A program made the position numbers and the translations under genes. The notes under the pieces are model-generated. The model was not told the DNA's origin. It worked only from the letters and a program-made list of their open reading frames with translations, and did no database searches. Below, piece by piece: positions 26,432-37,588 of a stretch of 64,000 nucleotides of DNA (positions are counted from its first letter, which is position 1; every line of letters begins with the position of its first letter). The stretch covers positions 682,001 through 746,000 of the forward strand of contig NW_020825294.1 of NCBI RefSeq assembly GCF_003286085.1, written 5' to 3'. This stretch comes from Drosophila persimilis (taxonomy: Eukaryota > Arthropoda > Insecta > Diptera > Drosophilidae).

Positions 26432-27136
26432 TTGATATGTAACACCAAGTCGATGCCCCTCATTCAGGCCATGCCCACGCCCACGCCCACTCCGACACCG
26501 ACGCCGACACCCACGCCCATGCCACACCCTGTCGCCGTTCGAGTCCAGCAGGATTATCATCAGCATAACCAGAGCCCAATCTTCAAGACCTATGCCAAGT
26601 CCATGCCCGTGACGCCCATACAGCTTCAGTCGCCGATGGAAGAGACGCCCTCCTACGAGCTCTACGAACGCCACGCCCGCTCCGACGCCACATTCCACTT
26701 TGACGACGATGTAGATGTGGATGATGACGACGATGATGTGGAGGATACATCATCGCTGGCCATGATCACACCGCCGCCACCCTACGACACCCCCTATCTA
26801 CTTTCGAGAAGAACCTGCAACAGTGCGGCGGCTCTGTCGCCGCCGCTGCCGCCTCCCCGCAGATTCCGTTTCGGCAATCGGGAGTTCTTCAGCATGAGTC
26901 CGGGTGGTGGCGGTGCCACGCCCACATCCACATCCAAAGGCAGCGCCATAACACCCACGAAACTGAGCGCCGCTGCGGCAGCCATGTTCGCCACCCCACA
27001 AATGGCCCAGCTGAACAGAAAGTGGGCGCACTTGCAGCGGAAGCGGCGACGGCGAAACAGCAGCTCCGGCGACTCCAAGGAGCTAGACAAACTGGTGCTG
27101 CAATCGGTCGATTGGGATGAGAATGAGATGTATTAG
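26432..27136 (+). CDS. Sema1a: In-frame extension of Sema1a after the UGA stop (readthrough or alternative tail)
   Basis: Immediately after the UGA, the same frame stays open for 234 codons to UAG. Composition is clearly coding: a (TP)n tract, then PIFKTYAKSMPVTPIQLQSP, ETPSYELYERHARSDATFHF, an Asp-rich run, ITPPPPYDTPYLLSRR, RRFRFGNREFF, MAQLNRKWAHLQRKRRRR, and the end LVLQSVDWDENEMY, with codons ending mostly in G or C. It could be reached by UGA readthrough. It could also be reached by splicing exon 23064-23117 to a possible acceptor CTCATTCAG at 26459-26467, which is in phase 0 at 26468. I cannot tell which. It is not a separate gene with its own good start: the first in-frame AUG is at codon 8. 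Confidence 0.6.
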   Translation: MICNTKSMPLIQAMPTPTPTPTPTPTPTPMPHPVAVRVQQDYHQHNQSPIFKTYAKSMPVTPIQLQSPMEETPSYELYERHARSDATFHFDDDVDVDDDDDDVEDTSSLAMITPPPPYDTPYLLSRRTCNSAAALSPPLPPPRRFRFGNREFFSMSPGGGGATPTSTSKGSAITPTKLSAAAAAMFATPQMAQLNRKWAHLQRKRRRRNSSSGDSKELDKLVLQSVDWDENEMY

Positions 27137-28738
27137 ACACAATCGATGCACAGAGACTTAATCGAGCTGCAAAGCTGAAATCAAGTATATGGTTTAAGAG
27201 TGCTGATGTTGACCCTGTCTACATCTGAGAGGGTCTAGGGCTGAGGCTGAACTGTTGCTATTACGTATATCCTTCCCCCTTCTCCACTTATCCTCGCTTG
27301 TCCCTATCCTCCACCCAAGTCCATTTATCGAGCGTAAGATGATAATAGTTTGCATTTTTCCGATAGGCGCTGGATGAGGATATAATTAGAGACAGAAGCC
27401 AGAGAAATTATACACGAAATTTACAGTTATATATAGCCTATATATACCCAGTTCTGCTGGCATACACATGCATCAAATACGTATATATACGATTATATAC
27501 CATACACATACTTGAATGAATATATATATATATATACACATGTAGTGACGGTTCAGTTCGAGGTAGGGGCTAAGCTAAAGTAGAGCCAGCTGCAAACGAA
27601 ACGATATTGTTAATTAAGATTGATTGATTGATAACACATTTGAGAAGAGGAGAGAAGAGGAGTCAACAGTTTGTACATATTATTCTTAGAGTTGAAGTTG
27701 AAAGGAAACCTTATTTGAATAGAGTATACGCGATATACACACACGTTTTTGCATTTAAACCAGACAAATGGAAAAATAGAAGAAATTTACAAAAAGAAAA
27801 GAGAAAACAAAACGAAACGCTTATTACTGATTTATACAAAAAAACAACAACAACAACAAGTACAGTACTCGTAATATACCAAAATAGTAGAGCAAACAAA
27901 TTAGTCTTAAGGGCAGTATAGCATTCGACGTTCGAAATTCGAGATTCGACATTCACATTCAGATCCAACTGCCAACCGCAACAGGAAATATAATATATCC
28001 TCCAAGTCAGACACGACACCAAATCACACCGAGAATCTATCGAGTGCATTTTCTAAGGTCAATTTTATTTGCAGAGCCTTAAGCTTCTTTTACAATCTTT
28101 CAATCTGCTTCAGAATCTGCTTTAGAAATGTGTAAATTATGTACAGCCGATCCAAGGATCCAAGTAACTGTACAGATATATACATACATACTCGTTCATG
28201 CATAGATATGTGCTATATGTGCCATAAATAGGGGCGGGAATCCGCTTTGAGTTTAGTTGTTATTATAGTTTGCATTGGGTTTAGGACGGTACAGAACAGA
28301 GAGCTCTCATTCTCTATGATGTATATATACTTATCTATACCTACATATATAAAACTATACGTACACGAGTATATATACGATGAGTATGAGAAGGGGTAAA
28401 AAGGTAAAGGTAACGGTAACGGTAAAGGTAAACACAAATTCCGTGTGAAGTGATCGATCAAAATTTAGTGAAAGCATTAACTAAACTGTAGCCTAGCCAC
28501 ATAGGGTTTGTATTATAGATTAGGCGACAGGATAGAGGAGAACTTTTGAGGATATTTGCACTAGGGGCATTTGCTAATGTTGTTCTCATAATAGAGTATA
28601 TATACACAATATACAATTAACGATATACAATACATAGGGTATATAGTAAGTTAAGGCTAACCGATATTCAAATATTTTGTATGAAAACCTTAACAGAAAT
28701 CCTTAAAATCCGATTAAATTCAAATATTGTATGGAACA

Positions 28739-28762
28739 CTCGAGCTCGAGCTCGAGCTCGAG
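28739..28762. repeat. (CTCGAG)4 perfect palindrome
   Basis: Four tandem copies of CTCGAG. Each unit is self-complementary, so the whole 24 bases fold back perfectly on themselves. Confidence 0.95.
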
Positions 28763-28872
28763 GCATTCCAAGTTGCATGAGACTCTCTCTGCACGAGAAA
28801 AAGCGTAGAAATATCTAAATCAAAGCAAATTGTAAGAACAAAACAATTGACAAATTGTAGTGTAAACAATAA

Positions 28873-28893
28873 ACACACACACACACACACACA
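28873..28893. repeat. (AC)n microsatellite
   Basis: About ten AC units in the presumed Sema1a 3' UTR. Confidence 0.9.
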
Positions 28894-31015
28894 TAGACGA
28901 CATAGAAGTGTATGTATGTACATATGTACTTGCGCTATATACTTTATGGAGCAGCAAACTAACGCTTTTATATGCAATTTTACTTTTTGACAAAACGTAT
29001 ACAAGCCGAAGAAGTAAAGAAAAGAAGGGGGAAATCAGAAAGAGAAATGCAATAAATTTAGACAGCCAAAGACACAATTAATTACTCGAACGATTCTAAT
29101 TATAATTTGTATTCATCATAATTGTTTGTGCTACATTTTATTTAGTTTTAGTTGTAAATAAATATTCTTTATAGGCTTTTATTGCACTGAGGCAATATAC
29201 ATATATAGCTTTGGTTTATTTAGTTTTTACTCTTTGTTTTCTTTGTTATTAACAATCAAATCAATTGTGTGGAGTACTTCGAAAGCAATATGAACACGTA
29301 ACAGAAATATGTACATATGCATATGGTAAATATTTCATAGGCAAAAGGAAATCAAACAAAAGTCGGACACATAGCAGATTGGAATGAATGAATTAGGAAT
29401 ACCTTAGGCATACACTAGGAGTTTGAACTATTTCTAGAACTACAACTACATCAACTCTACTTATACAATTGCATACAATTGAGTATTAACTCGAAATCAG
29501 ATCATTAACTTTTATACACTTTACCATTTACATATACGAATATATACAACAAGCGAACAGAATAACGAATACCGAATACTCGATTCGAATACCGATTTCA
29601 TAACAAATAGTTAGTTGTACTCGTAATTTAGAGCCAGGATGCAATTGAAAGGTTTTACAGTGAATCATGCCTACAAAGAAAACAAACAACCAGCAATACA
29701 ACAGCACACACACATAAAAAGATCCATGAATATACCGAATATATATATATAGATGATCCATATACATACACTTATTAGATACTTTAGAAGAGAGATTCTC
29801 TAGAGATGCTTTTAAATACAAAACAAAATCGAAAATCCAAAAATCCAAAAAAATGAACAAACAAAAATAAATGAATTAAGCAAAAGAAAAGTATTTTATT
29901 AAAACACGACTCTCGATCACTTGTTGATGAAGGGGAAACCGAGTAAAACAGCTAAAGATAGAACATACAATATATACATAAATTTCTTAAAACTTCTGCA
30001 AACGCAAAATCACTCGTGAGATCAACAAAACTCAGCAACCTTTTTTTTAGAGAGCCCAAGAGCAGCCCAACCCCTGCCTGAGGTTCGATCCGGACGGAGC
30101 TGAAGATGGAGGTGAAGATGAAGATACTTTAAAGATACATTGTAAGCTAATTGAAAACGACTTTTAACTTTCTCCAAATAAGACGAAAAACGATTATTAG
30201 CCAAGTATGCCGAAACCAGATTGTAGCGAGCTATTTAGCAACTAATTATAAAAAGAAAAGAACGACCGGCAACAATGGCATTAACAAATTAGTGACAAAA
30301 CATAACAAATAGTGGGAGGAATAGGAATATGGAAAACCAGGACACACTCAAGTTTTCATTTTTCCATTAAAACGATATATATTCAAGTGCTTCTTACATA
30401 AAAATAAATATATATATATATATACATATATACATAAGTATATATAAATGATATATAAAATGATTACATGGTAGATATTATTATTACGGGCAGAATCGGA
30501 AGCGAAAGGCATTGCATTATGAATACCTACTAACTAGGTTAAGGCATTTACTAAAACTCTATTATTATTACTATTATTATTATTACTATTATGTTTTGTG
30601 AGCGAACACAGAGCGAACTATTACAGATTACAGAATGAAAGAGCAGTTTTAGGGTAAGCCTTATACTACCTATGCAATGCACGATTCCCGGTCCCGGATA
30701 ATCGTACCGTGCCGTGTCGAGTCATGGCACGAAGCGTTTGGTTTTATATTATTTCTAAGTAGCCAGCAGCTCTCTATGCATATAGTACATACGTATATAT
30801 AGTATACACAAACAAACGTACGAGTAATCGATGCATTTTACTTACTTGAAAGCCATCAATGAAGCAAAGCAAAGTTAAAGCAAGTTCATGATTCAATTTA
30901 TATAATTATGTTAAGATTTTATAACGCAACATGCCTAACGTATACATTACCTATATGAATACTATTATACGAGACTTTGTAAATACTTCACTTCACTTCA
31001 CCAACCAAATAAATA

Positions 31016-33920
31016 ATCTTTCATTCGAGCAAAAACCAGGACAAAAATCATAACGAAACCAAGAAAAATACCGATTCCAGAATCGATTTTCACAGCCTTG
31101 GTTCCACGTTCCACACACAATCCATATACACAATCCACACACGATCCATGATCTACGATCCACGGATAGGAGATGAGTATGTTATGCATTCTTTAGCGGT
31201 TACAAATACGTAAGGATAAATTTAAATTGTTGAATATGTAGCGCAAAGCATAATTGAAGATAAAGATGATAAAGCCCCAAAGGAATAACAAATATTTAAC
31301 CAAATAAGTTACAAAACGCTATACACAAAACGGTACTTCCAAGCAACTATAGAGCTAACAGCAAACCATTTAAACAGTTAAACAGCAAACTTAATGAAGT
31401 TAAACGAAACAAAATGAATTGAATTGAATTCCGAATAGATCCGCACTCCTGATCGGGCACTCACCACCACCACTATCTCCCTCCCAATCCCTCCTGTTAT
31501 CCTGCTTGCACTCTCTCTTCAATAGTACCCCCAATCAGGACTTCTCCATAATTTAGAATTTAGTTCGAACCAAACGCTTCAGAAATTTACACAAACGCCT
31601 ACATGAACACAGCGGATTTCGTGCGGATTGTGTGCGAAGTCGAAAATCAGAACAGCAACAGCGAGAAGAGGAACATCCGTTAAATGAAAGACAAGAACAA
31701 CAAAAATTGTTAGTAAAAAGACTGAGCTACAAAATATACAAGAAAACAAAACAAAACAAAACAAACATAAAGCAAACAAAAATGCTATCGATATCGAAAT
31801 CAAGACAAAAGCTAAACGAAAGCAAATTGATGAAACCTTTGATTTACTGAGGAGTTAATTAATGTGCATTTCTGTGTAAACGGTTTTCTAACTAGACGCT
31901 TGACTAGAATTTCGTTCGATTCGTATGATTTGGTGGCCAATCGATACACATACGAGTATGTTGAGAAGTTCCTAGCACGCAGCGCACTTGTGCACTTGCA
32001 CTTGCAGATGGAGGCAGCCCGAATAAGTATCAATCATCAGTAAAACAATCAATCAATCAATCAGTTCAGTTTTAGCAGGCTGTTTTATAATCCATCTAAA
32101 ACCAGGAAAAGGAACTTCTTCCAGGCCACGATGATTGCTTTGGGCAACATTATCATTATCTGCTGATGTGTGCCATAAAATACGTAAATTGAGAACTTTT
32201 GTTTCCGTTCGGAACTCGAATTGTATTTGAGATTGAGGTGCTTTCTATTCTTTGGTCACTGCCACAGCATAATCGAGATTAAAATACCTAGACCATATAT
32301 ATATATAGTATATATATATACACATATATAGAACACGTATATATGCATACACTTGCTTTTAGCTTTCCTAGAACTCTGATTTCCATACTTGAACGTACAG
32401 TAAGCTGCGAGTAATAGGAATTAGTCTCAGACACGAAATAATCAAACTCAAGGCGATGATTCGTTTCAATTCGACTCGATTCGAAACATTTACAATTAAT
32501 TCCACTCAAAAACACTCAGAACAGAACTAAACGAATCGAAACGAAGCGAAGCGAAGCGTATACCATATACTTATATCGAGACAGCGCATTCAATTCTGAA
32601 GCAAACCAACAAATTTAACACGCAAAGCTAAAGGAGAAGCAGATAAAAATGAAAACCACATATTATTAATGATTATTATATTGTATTATTATAACTGAAA
32701 TATTTAGACGAAATGACGATTCTTAATTATAACACATTATTATAGATACATACTGAACAAACCGATACAAAAAACCAAAAAACAAAAACAGAAAATGAAA
32801 CAAACAAAAAACGGGAACGGAGAAAAGGGAATCGAAAATGATTAATAAAAATGAAAATATAGAGAATATTATATTATGAACATCGCCAATGACTTTCAAT
32901 CGGTTCGAGTGCATCGCTTCGCATTTTTCACCATGGTCTGCCTGTCCCGTGCGAATACCTTACACTTTTTTATAACTATTTTCCATAATAGTAACCTGTA
33001 CATGTGCAATATGTACCTGAAATATCGTAGTAGTTGCCGTCTATTGTGTTAAACATCTGAAAAATGAGTCGGATTTAAGAAAGCCCCTCAAGCTGCTTCT
33101 TAAGTAGATGCCAAGAGATCGGTGTCGATCTCCAAGACTCTCTTTTCATTGTCTATTCAAACTATTTTTCTATCTTTGTTCGTTCCTCCATCAATTTTCC
33201 TTATACCTCTCTTCATTATTAAAACTCTCCAAGTAGTATTGTCCCATATAGATTTTCTGCTTGGTGGAATATCCCTTTGAATTATTCCTCATGGGAAAGC
33301 TTCTCCTGTCGGTCTGCTTTAACGTCAGAATCAAGCAACTCTTTATTTCGAAATGGTTATCAAAACTCTGCCTCGTTAAAAATAGCAGTCGGGGGGCATC
33401 ATTCACTGTGCTGTTTCAAATCTCCATATATTGACCACACATACCTAATCAGCTGTTATATAGTAGTCGTACCTAGGGCCATTTCTATCATCAATGCTTT
33501 AATGGAGCAAACATGGCTCTGGCCCAACGAACGGACAACTGACAAGAGGAGCTGCTCCCATCCACCATACGCACCCAGACTGATAACCCAGAGGCAGACT
33601 CGTACATAGGACGGATGAGATAAGGAACGGACCCAGAGAAGCGGAGTTAAAAACGCAGTGACGACATCTCGAAGTGGAACTAAGACTTCGAGGGCAGTCG
33701 CAGAACTAGCTGGAAGGCGCAGACTCAATCTCATTGTTGCTCAACGCTCAACCCCCTTTGGTTCAGCCAGAACTGCTGAGATGTGGGACTACTTTTGGAG
33801 CCCGCCTCGTGGGTCACTCGAATCAAGGCTAGTGCTGGCGATAGATAGTGTTTGAGCTGGTCCGTCTGTAGAAACTAAGTCCGAAATCAGTTCCCATTCA
33901 ATCGCGACACAGAGAGCAAC
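31016..33920. other. Intergenic between Sema1a 3' region and Glt
   Basis: AT-rich from 31.0 to 33.2 kb with TATATA runs, then more balanced from 33.25 to 33.92 kb. No open frame with coding composition or splice context was found. The last 100 bases should hold the Glt promoter: a TCAGTT initiator-like motif lies about 30 bases before the Glt start codon. Confidence 0.6.
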
Positions 33921-36900
33921 ATGCAGCCGTGGCTTTCCTGGGTCCAGCTCCTGGCGTTGGCACTCTGCGTATGCCAGATCTGCGCCCTCCAGACCAGGCC
34001 TAGGACTGATGATATCGACTATGAATTAAGCGAGGAGAACGAGGGTTCCTTTACTCCTCAACCACTAAGGCCGCCACCGTGGCAGGAGACTCCCCAGCCT
34101 CAGGTGGCACCACAGGAAGCGCGTGTGCAAGTTCCCGGAGTGGGAGATATAGTCGGTGTACGTGGCTACAAGACGATCTCGAATCGGCCCATCAACGCAT
34201 TCCTTGGCGTGCATTACGCTCAAGTGGGAGGCGGCCTGGGACGTTTCCAGCAGGCCAGGCCAGTGCCCTTCCAGGGGAGAGTGGACGCCACCACAGCCAG
34301 TCCGAATTGCGCCCAATTTCCGGAGTTGCAGCGACTGCAAACGGCCGAGGCACGGGGAGAGAACGTTGACGACTGCCTGACCCTCAACATCTATGCCCCA
34401 GAGGGGGCACGCGATCTGCCCGTCCTGGTCTTTGTGCACGGCGAGATGCTATTCGACGGCGGTGCCGAGGAGGCCCAGCCAGACTACGTGCTGGAGAACG
34501 AAGTTGTCCTGGTTTCGATCAACTATCGACTGGCGCCCTTCGGGTTTCTCAGCGCCCTCAGTGAGCAACTGCCTGGCAACGTGGCGCTCTCAGACATCCA
34601 CCTGGCGTTGGAGTGGCTGCAGCGCAATCTTCCCTACTTTGGCGGAAACTCCGGAAAAGTGACCTTAGTGGGTCAGGCCGGCGGCGCCACTCTCGTTCAT
34701 GCCCTCAGCCTCAGCGGCCGGGCAGCGAACCTCTTCCAGCAGCTCATCCTCCAGTCTGGCACGGCACTGAACCCCTACCTGATCGACGAACGTCCTCTGG
34801 AAACTCTGGACACGTTCGCACGGCTCGCCCGCTGTCCAAATGCCGGCCGAAGTCTGGCACCGCTCTACGACTGCCTCAGCCGTCTGCCCACCTCCCAAGT
34901 GGTCAGCGCATTCGAGCAGCTGTTCCAACAGAACGAGGCCCGCGGACTCAACTTCCTGGGCGGTTTCAAGCTGGTGGTGGGCGATCCCCTGGGCTACCTT
35001 CCCGAGCATCCGGCCGCACTGGCGGCCAACTCGGCCAACAGCACGGTTCCCATGATTGTGGGAGCCGCCAAAGATGCCAGCGCCTTTATACTATCACGTG
35101 AGTGCTAAGCTAAGGAAATTGTGTCATGTTCGGTTGGGTCAGAACTGGTCAAATGAGATAAGACTATCAACCGATTAGAGAATATTTGATAGATCATTGC
35201 GGACTTGGACTTATTACACTCCCTCCCATTTCCTCCTAGGCTTCTACGACCAGATACAGCGCGTGCAATCGCAGAATGTGAGCGACTTCATCAACGTGGT
35301 CCTGCGCCACACGGCGCCTCCAAGCCAACACCAGCTGTGGCTGGATTGGGCGCGTCGTGAGATCTTTTCGCAGGAGCATGATCGCACGGCCAGTGCATAC
35401 AGTGTGTCCCAGGGTCTGTTGGAATTGAGCAACATGATCCTGTATCGGGCACCCGTCGTCTACTCCATCCGGCTCTCGCACAAAAAGAGTCCCGTCTATT
35501 TGTACACCTTTGACTATCGCGGCGAGTATCATCGGTTCGGCCACCTGGACAATCCGCTGCCCTTTGGTGTGGACGCTTCCCTGAGCGACGATAGCGTGTA
35601 TCTGTTTCCGTACCCGCCGGAGGCCAGCCGCCTGAATCCGGTGGACAAGTCGCTGTCTCGAGCACTGGTTACCATGTGGGTGAACTTTGCCGTTACGGGC
35701 ATACCCAACCAAAATCCTGGTGTCTGGCCCAAGGCCACTTCCGAGTACGGTCCTTTCCTGCGCTTCACCAACTCGAGGCAGAACATGCTGGAGCTGGACC
35801 CACATTTCGGTGACGGACTTTACGCTCCGAATCTCTATGGGCAGTACTTCAATACAACCAATAGCACAACAACAGCTACAACGACGACCACAACAACGAC
35901 GACCAGACGTCCGTATGTCTACAACCCGTATCCTAGCTGGCAGCAAAGCCCCTATGGTTACAACACAACAACCACAACTTCGACGACGACGACGACTACC
36001 AGGCGTCCAACGTATGCGTACAATCCTTATGCTAATTGGCAGCAAAACCGACAGCCCCAACCGCCTCAGGCCTTTCCAAGGAGGCCAACGGATCCTGCAT
36101 ACGAAAGAGCTCAGGAAATCAGGCGACAACAGGTGATCCGGGAGCAGCAAGAGCGAGAGCAGCGGTTGCGTGAACAGCGCGAAAGAGAGCAGCAACAGCA
36201 AGAGAATCAGCGTCGCGAAGAGGAGGAACGAGAAAAACAGCGTCTGCAAGAGCAGCGAGAACAGGAAGCCCAGAGAGAATTGGAAAAGCGCTACCAGTTG
36301 CAGAGAGAGAAACTCCAGCGAGAACAGCTGCAGCGAGAGCAGTTAGAAAGGGAACAGCGTGAACAGGAGGCAAGGGATGAATGGGAGCGAAACCGAGAGC
36401 CAGCGCAAGTAAATCCGGAGGAGCAATTAGAGCAGCGTGAGCGGGAGCAGCGTGAATGGGAGCAGCGTGAACGGGAGCAGCGTGAACGGAATCAGCGTGA
36501 ACGGGAGCAGCGTGAACGGGAGCAGCGTGAACGGGAGCAGCGTGAACGGGAGCAGCTTGAGCGGGAGCAGCGTGAGCGGGAGCAGCCATCCCAGCCAGCG
36601 GAACAAGACGAGCGCGAACTGGAAGATAGGGAGCAACAAGAAAGAGAAGAACAGCAGCGACAGCAAATACTGGAAGAACAACGTCGTTACTACGAGGAGC
36701 GTCAGCGAGAACTGCAACAGCTAGAGCAGGAACAGCGAGAGCAACAAGCCAGAGAGCAGCAGGAGCAGCAAGAGCAGCAGCAGCGGGAACAAGAGCAGCG
36801 AGAGCAGGAAGAGAGGGAGCAACAGGAGCGCGAACAGCAGCAGCGAGAGCAAATGGAGGGTGGACATCAGCCTTACGAGCCAAATCAGCCGGAGGAAGAT

Positions 36901-37431
36901 CAAGAAAGCTCTCGCAGGCCCTATCCAAGCTACGAGGACTACGTGCGAAGAGACGATGAAGAAGAACCAGCCAACTTTGAACCCGATAGCGAACAAAGCT
37001 TATACCGAAACTATTCCGAGGAGCAAGAACGAGAGCAACAGCAACGTGAGCAACTGTATCGTGAACAACAGGAGCGGGAGCGGCAGTCCTACAACCCAAC
37101 TGACGATGAGGAAGATCAGGAGGACCGTCGGCAACCTTACCAAACCTACGAGGAGTACTTGAGAGTCAATGCAGAAGCTGAAGCGGCAGTGGCAGCTGCA
37201 GCTCAGGAGAAGAATGATCCCGAGAATGATCCCAGCGCTTACGAAAACTACGAAGATTACATTAGGGCGCAGGAGGAACGTCAGGAGGCAGAGGAGCGAG
37301 ATCGGGCTGTTCAGGAGGGCTGGGAGGACTCTCGCCCAGAATACCCAGGTTACCGACAGTTTGTTAGCAATCATCACAACTCGCCGCAGAACGCTAAGCA
37401 GCTGCGGAGACAGCAGCGACCCAAGCTATAG
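33921..37431 (+). CDS. Glt: Glutactin, secreted cholinesterase-like basement-membrane protein
   Basis: Exons 33921-35097 and 35240-37431, with a 142-base intron at phase 1 (CTATCAC|GTGAGT and CCTCCTAG|GCTTC), giving 1122 residues. Signal peptide about 1-22. A carboxylesterase-like domain spans about 65-590, with DDCLTLNIYAPE, VLVFVHGE and SINYRLAPFGFLS. The nucleophile motif is GQAGG, where active esterases have GxSxG, so it should not hydrolyse esters. A Thr-rich linker follows (about 595-670) with two RRPxYxYNPYxxWQQ-type repeats. Then comes a Glu/Gln/Arg-rich, probably coiled-coil stretch (about 680-950) of EREQR repeats, and acidic Tyr-containing segments (YPSYEDY, YQTYEEY, YENYEDY) suited to tyrosine sulfation. 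This is the layout of glutactin, an acidic sulfated glycoprotein of fly basement membranes. Confidence 0.95.
36430..36590 (+). repeat. 15-base tandem repeat coding EREQR in Glt
   Basis: About ten near-identical copies of a 15-base unit (GCGTGAACGGGAGCA type) encode the pentapeptide EREQR. This makes length polymorphism likely. It also creates long open frames in all other frames and on the other strand. Confidence 0.85.
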
Positions 37432-37483
37432 AACGGTATTCAATCATATTCCATAGAAACCTGAGTACTATTCTAAAGAGTTC

Positions 37484-37492
37484 TTTATTAAA
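37484..37492. promoter_or_regulatory. Overlapping poly(A) signals of convergent Glt and CG9287
   Basis: On the minus strand AATAAA (37489-37484) serves CG9287, whose stop is at 37589. On the plus strand ATTAAA (37487-37492) serves Glt, whose stop ends at 37431. The two hexamers overlap. Confidence 0.6.
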
Positions 37493-37588
37493 TATTATAT
37501 ATATCATATGAGTAATCAATACCAATTGTAAATCATTCCCTGCTCAGATACAGGTTTTAAAATGTACCTATTGGCTCAGTGCATAGCT

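Larger units (their letters stand above)
27137..31015 (+). other. Sema1a: Probable long Sema1a 3' UTR
   Basis: AT-rich, no coding signal, with many possible poly(A) signals (for example near 29050, 29157 and 31011) and Pumilio-type TGTAAATA sites at 29153-29160 and 30978-30985. Long 3' UTRs are common in neural fly genes. The true end cannot be fixed from sequence alone. Confidence 0.5.

Noticed and set aside
33277-33609. 110-codon frame upstream of Glt
   Set aside because: No domain and no splice context. Composition is like surrounding intergenic DNA.
36119-37099. 326-codon antisense frame and other long frames across the Glt tail
   Set aside because: Produced by the repetitive Glu/Gln/Arg codons of Glt, which have no stops in several frames. 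The product would be low-complexity Ala/Leu/Val repeats.
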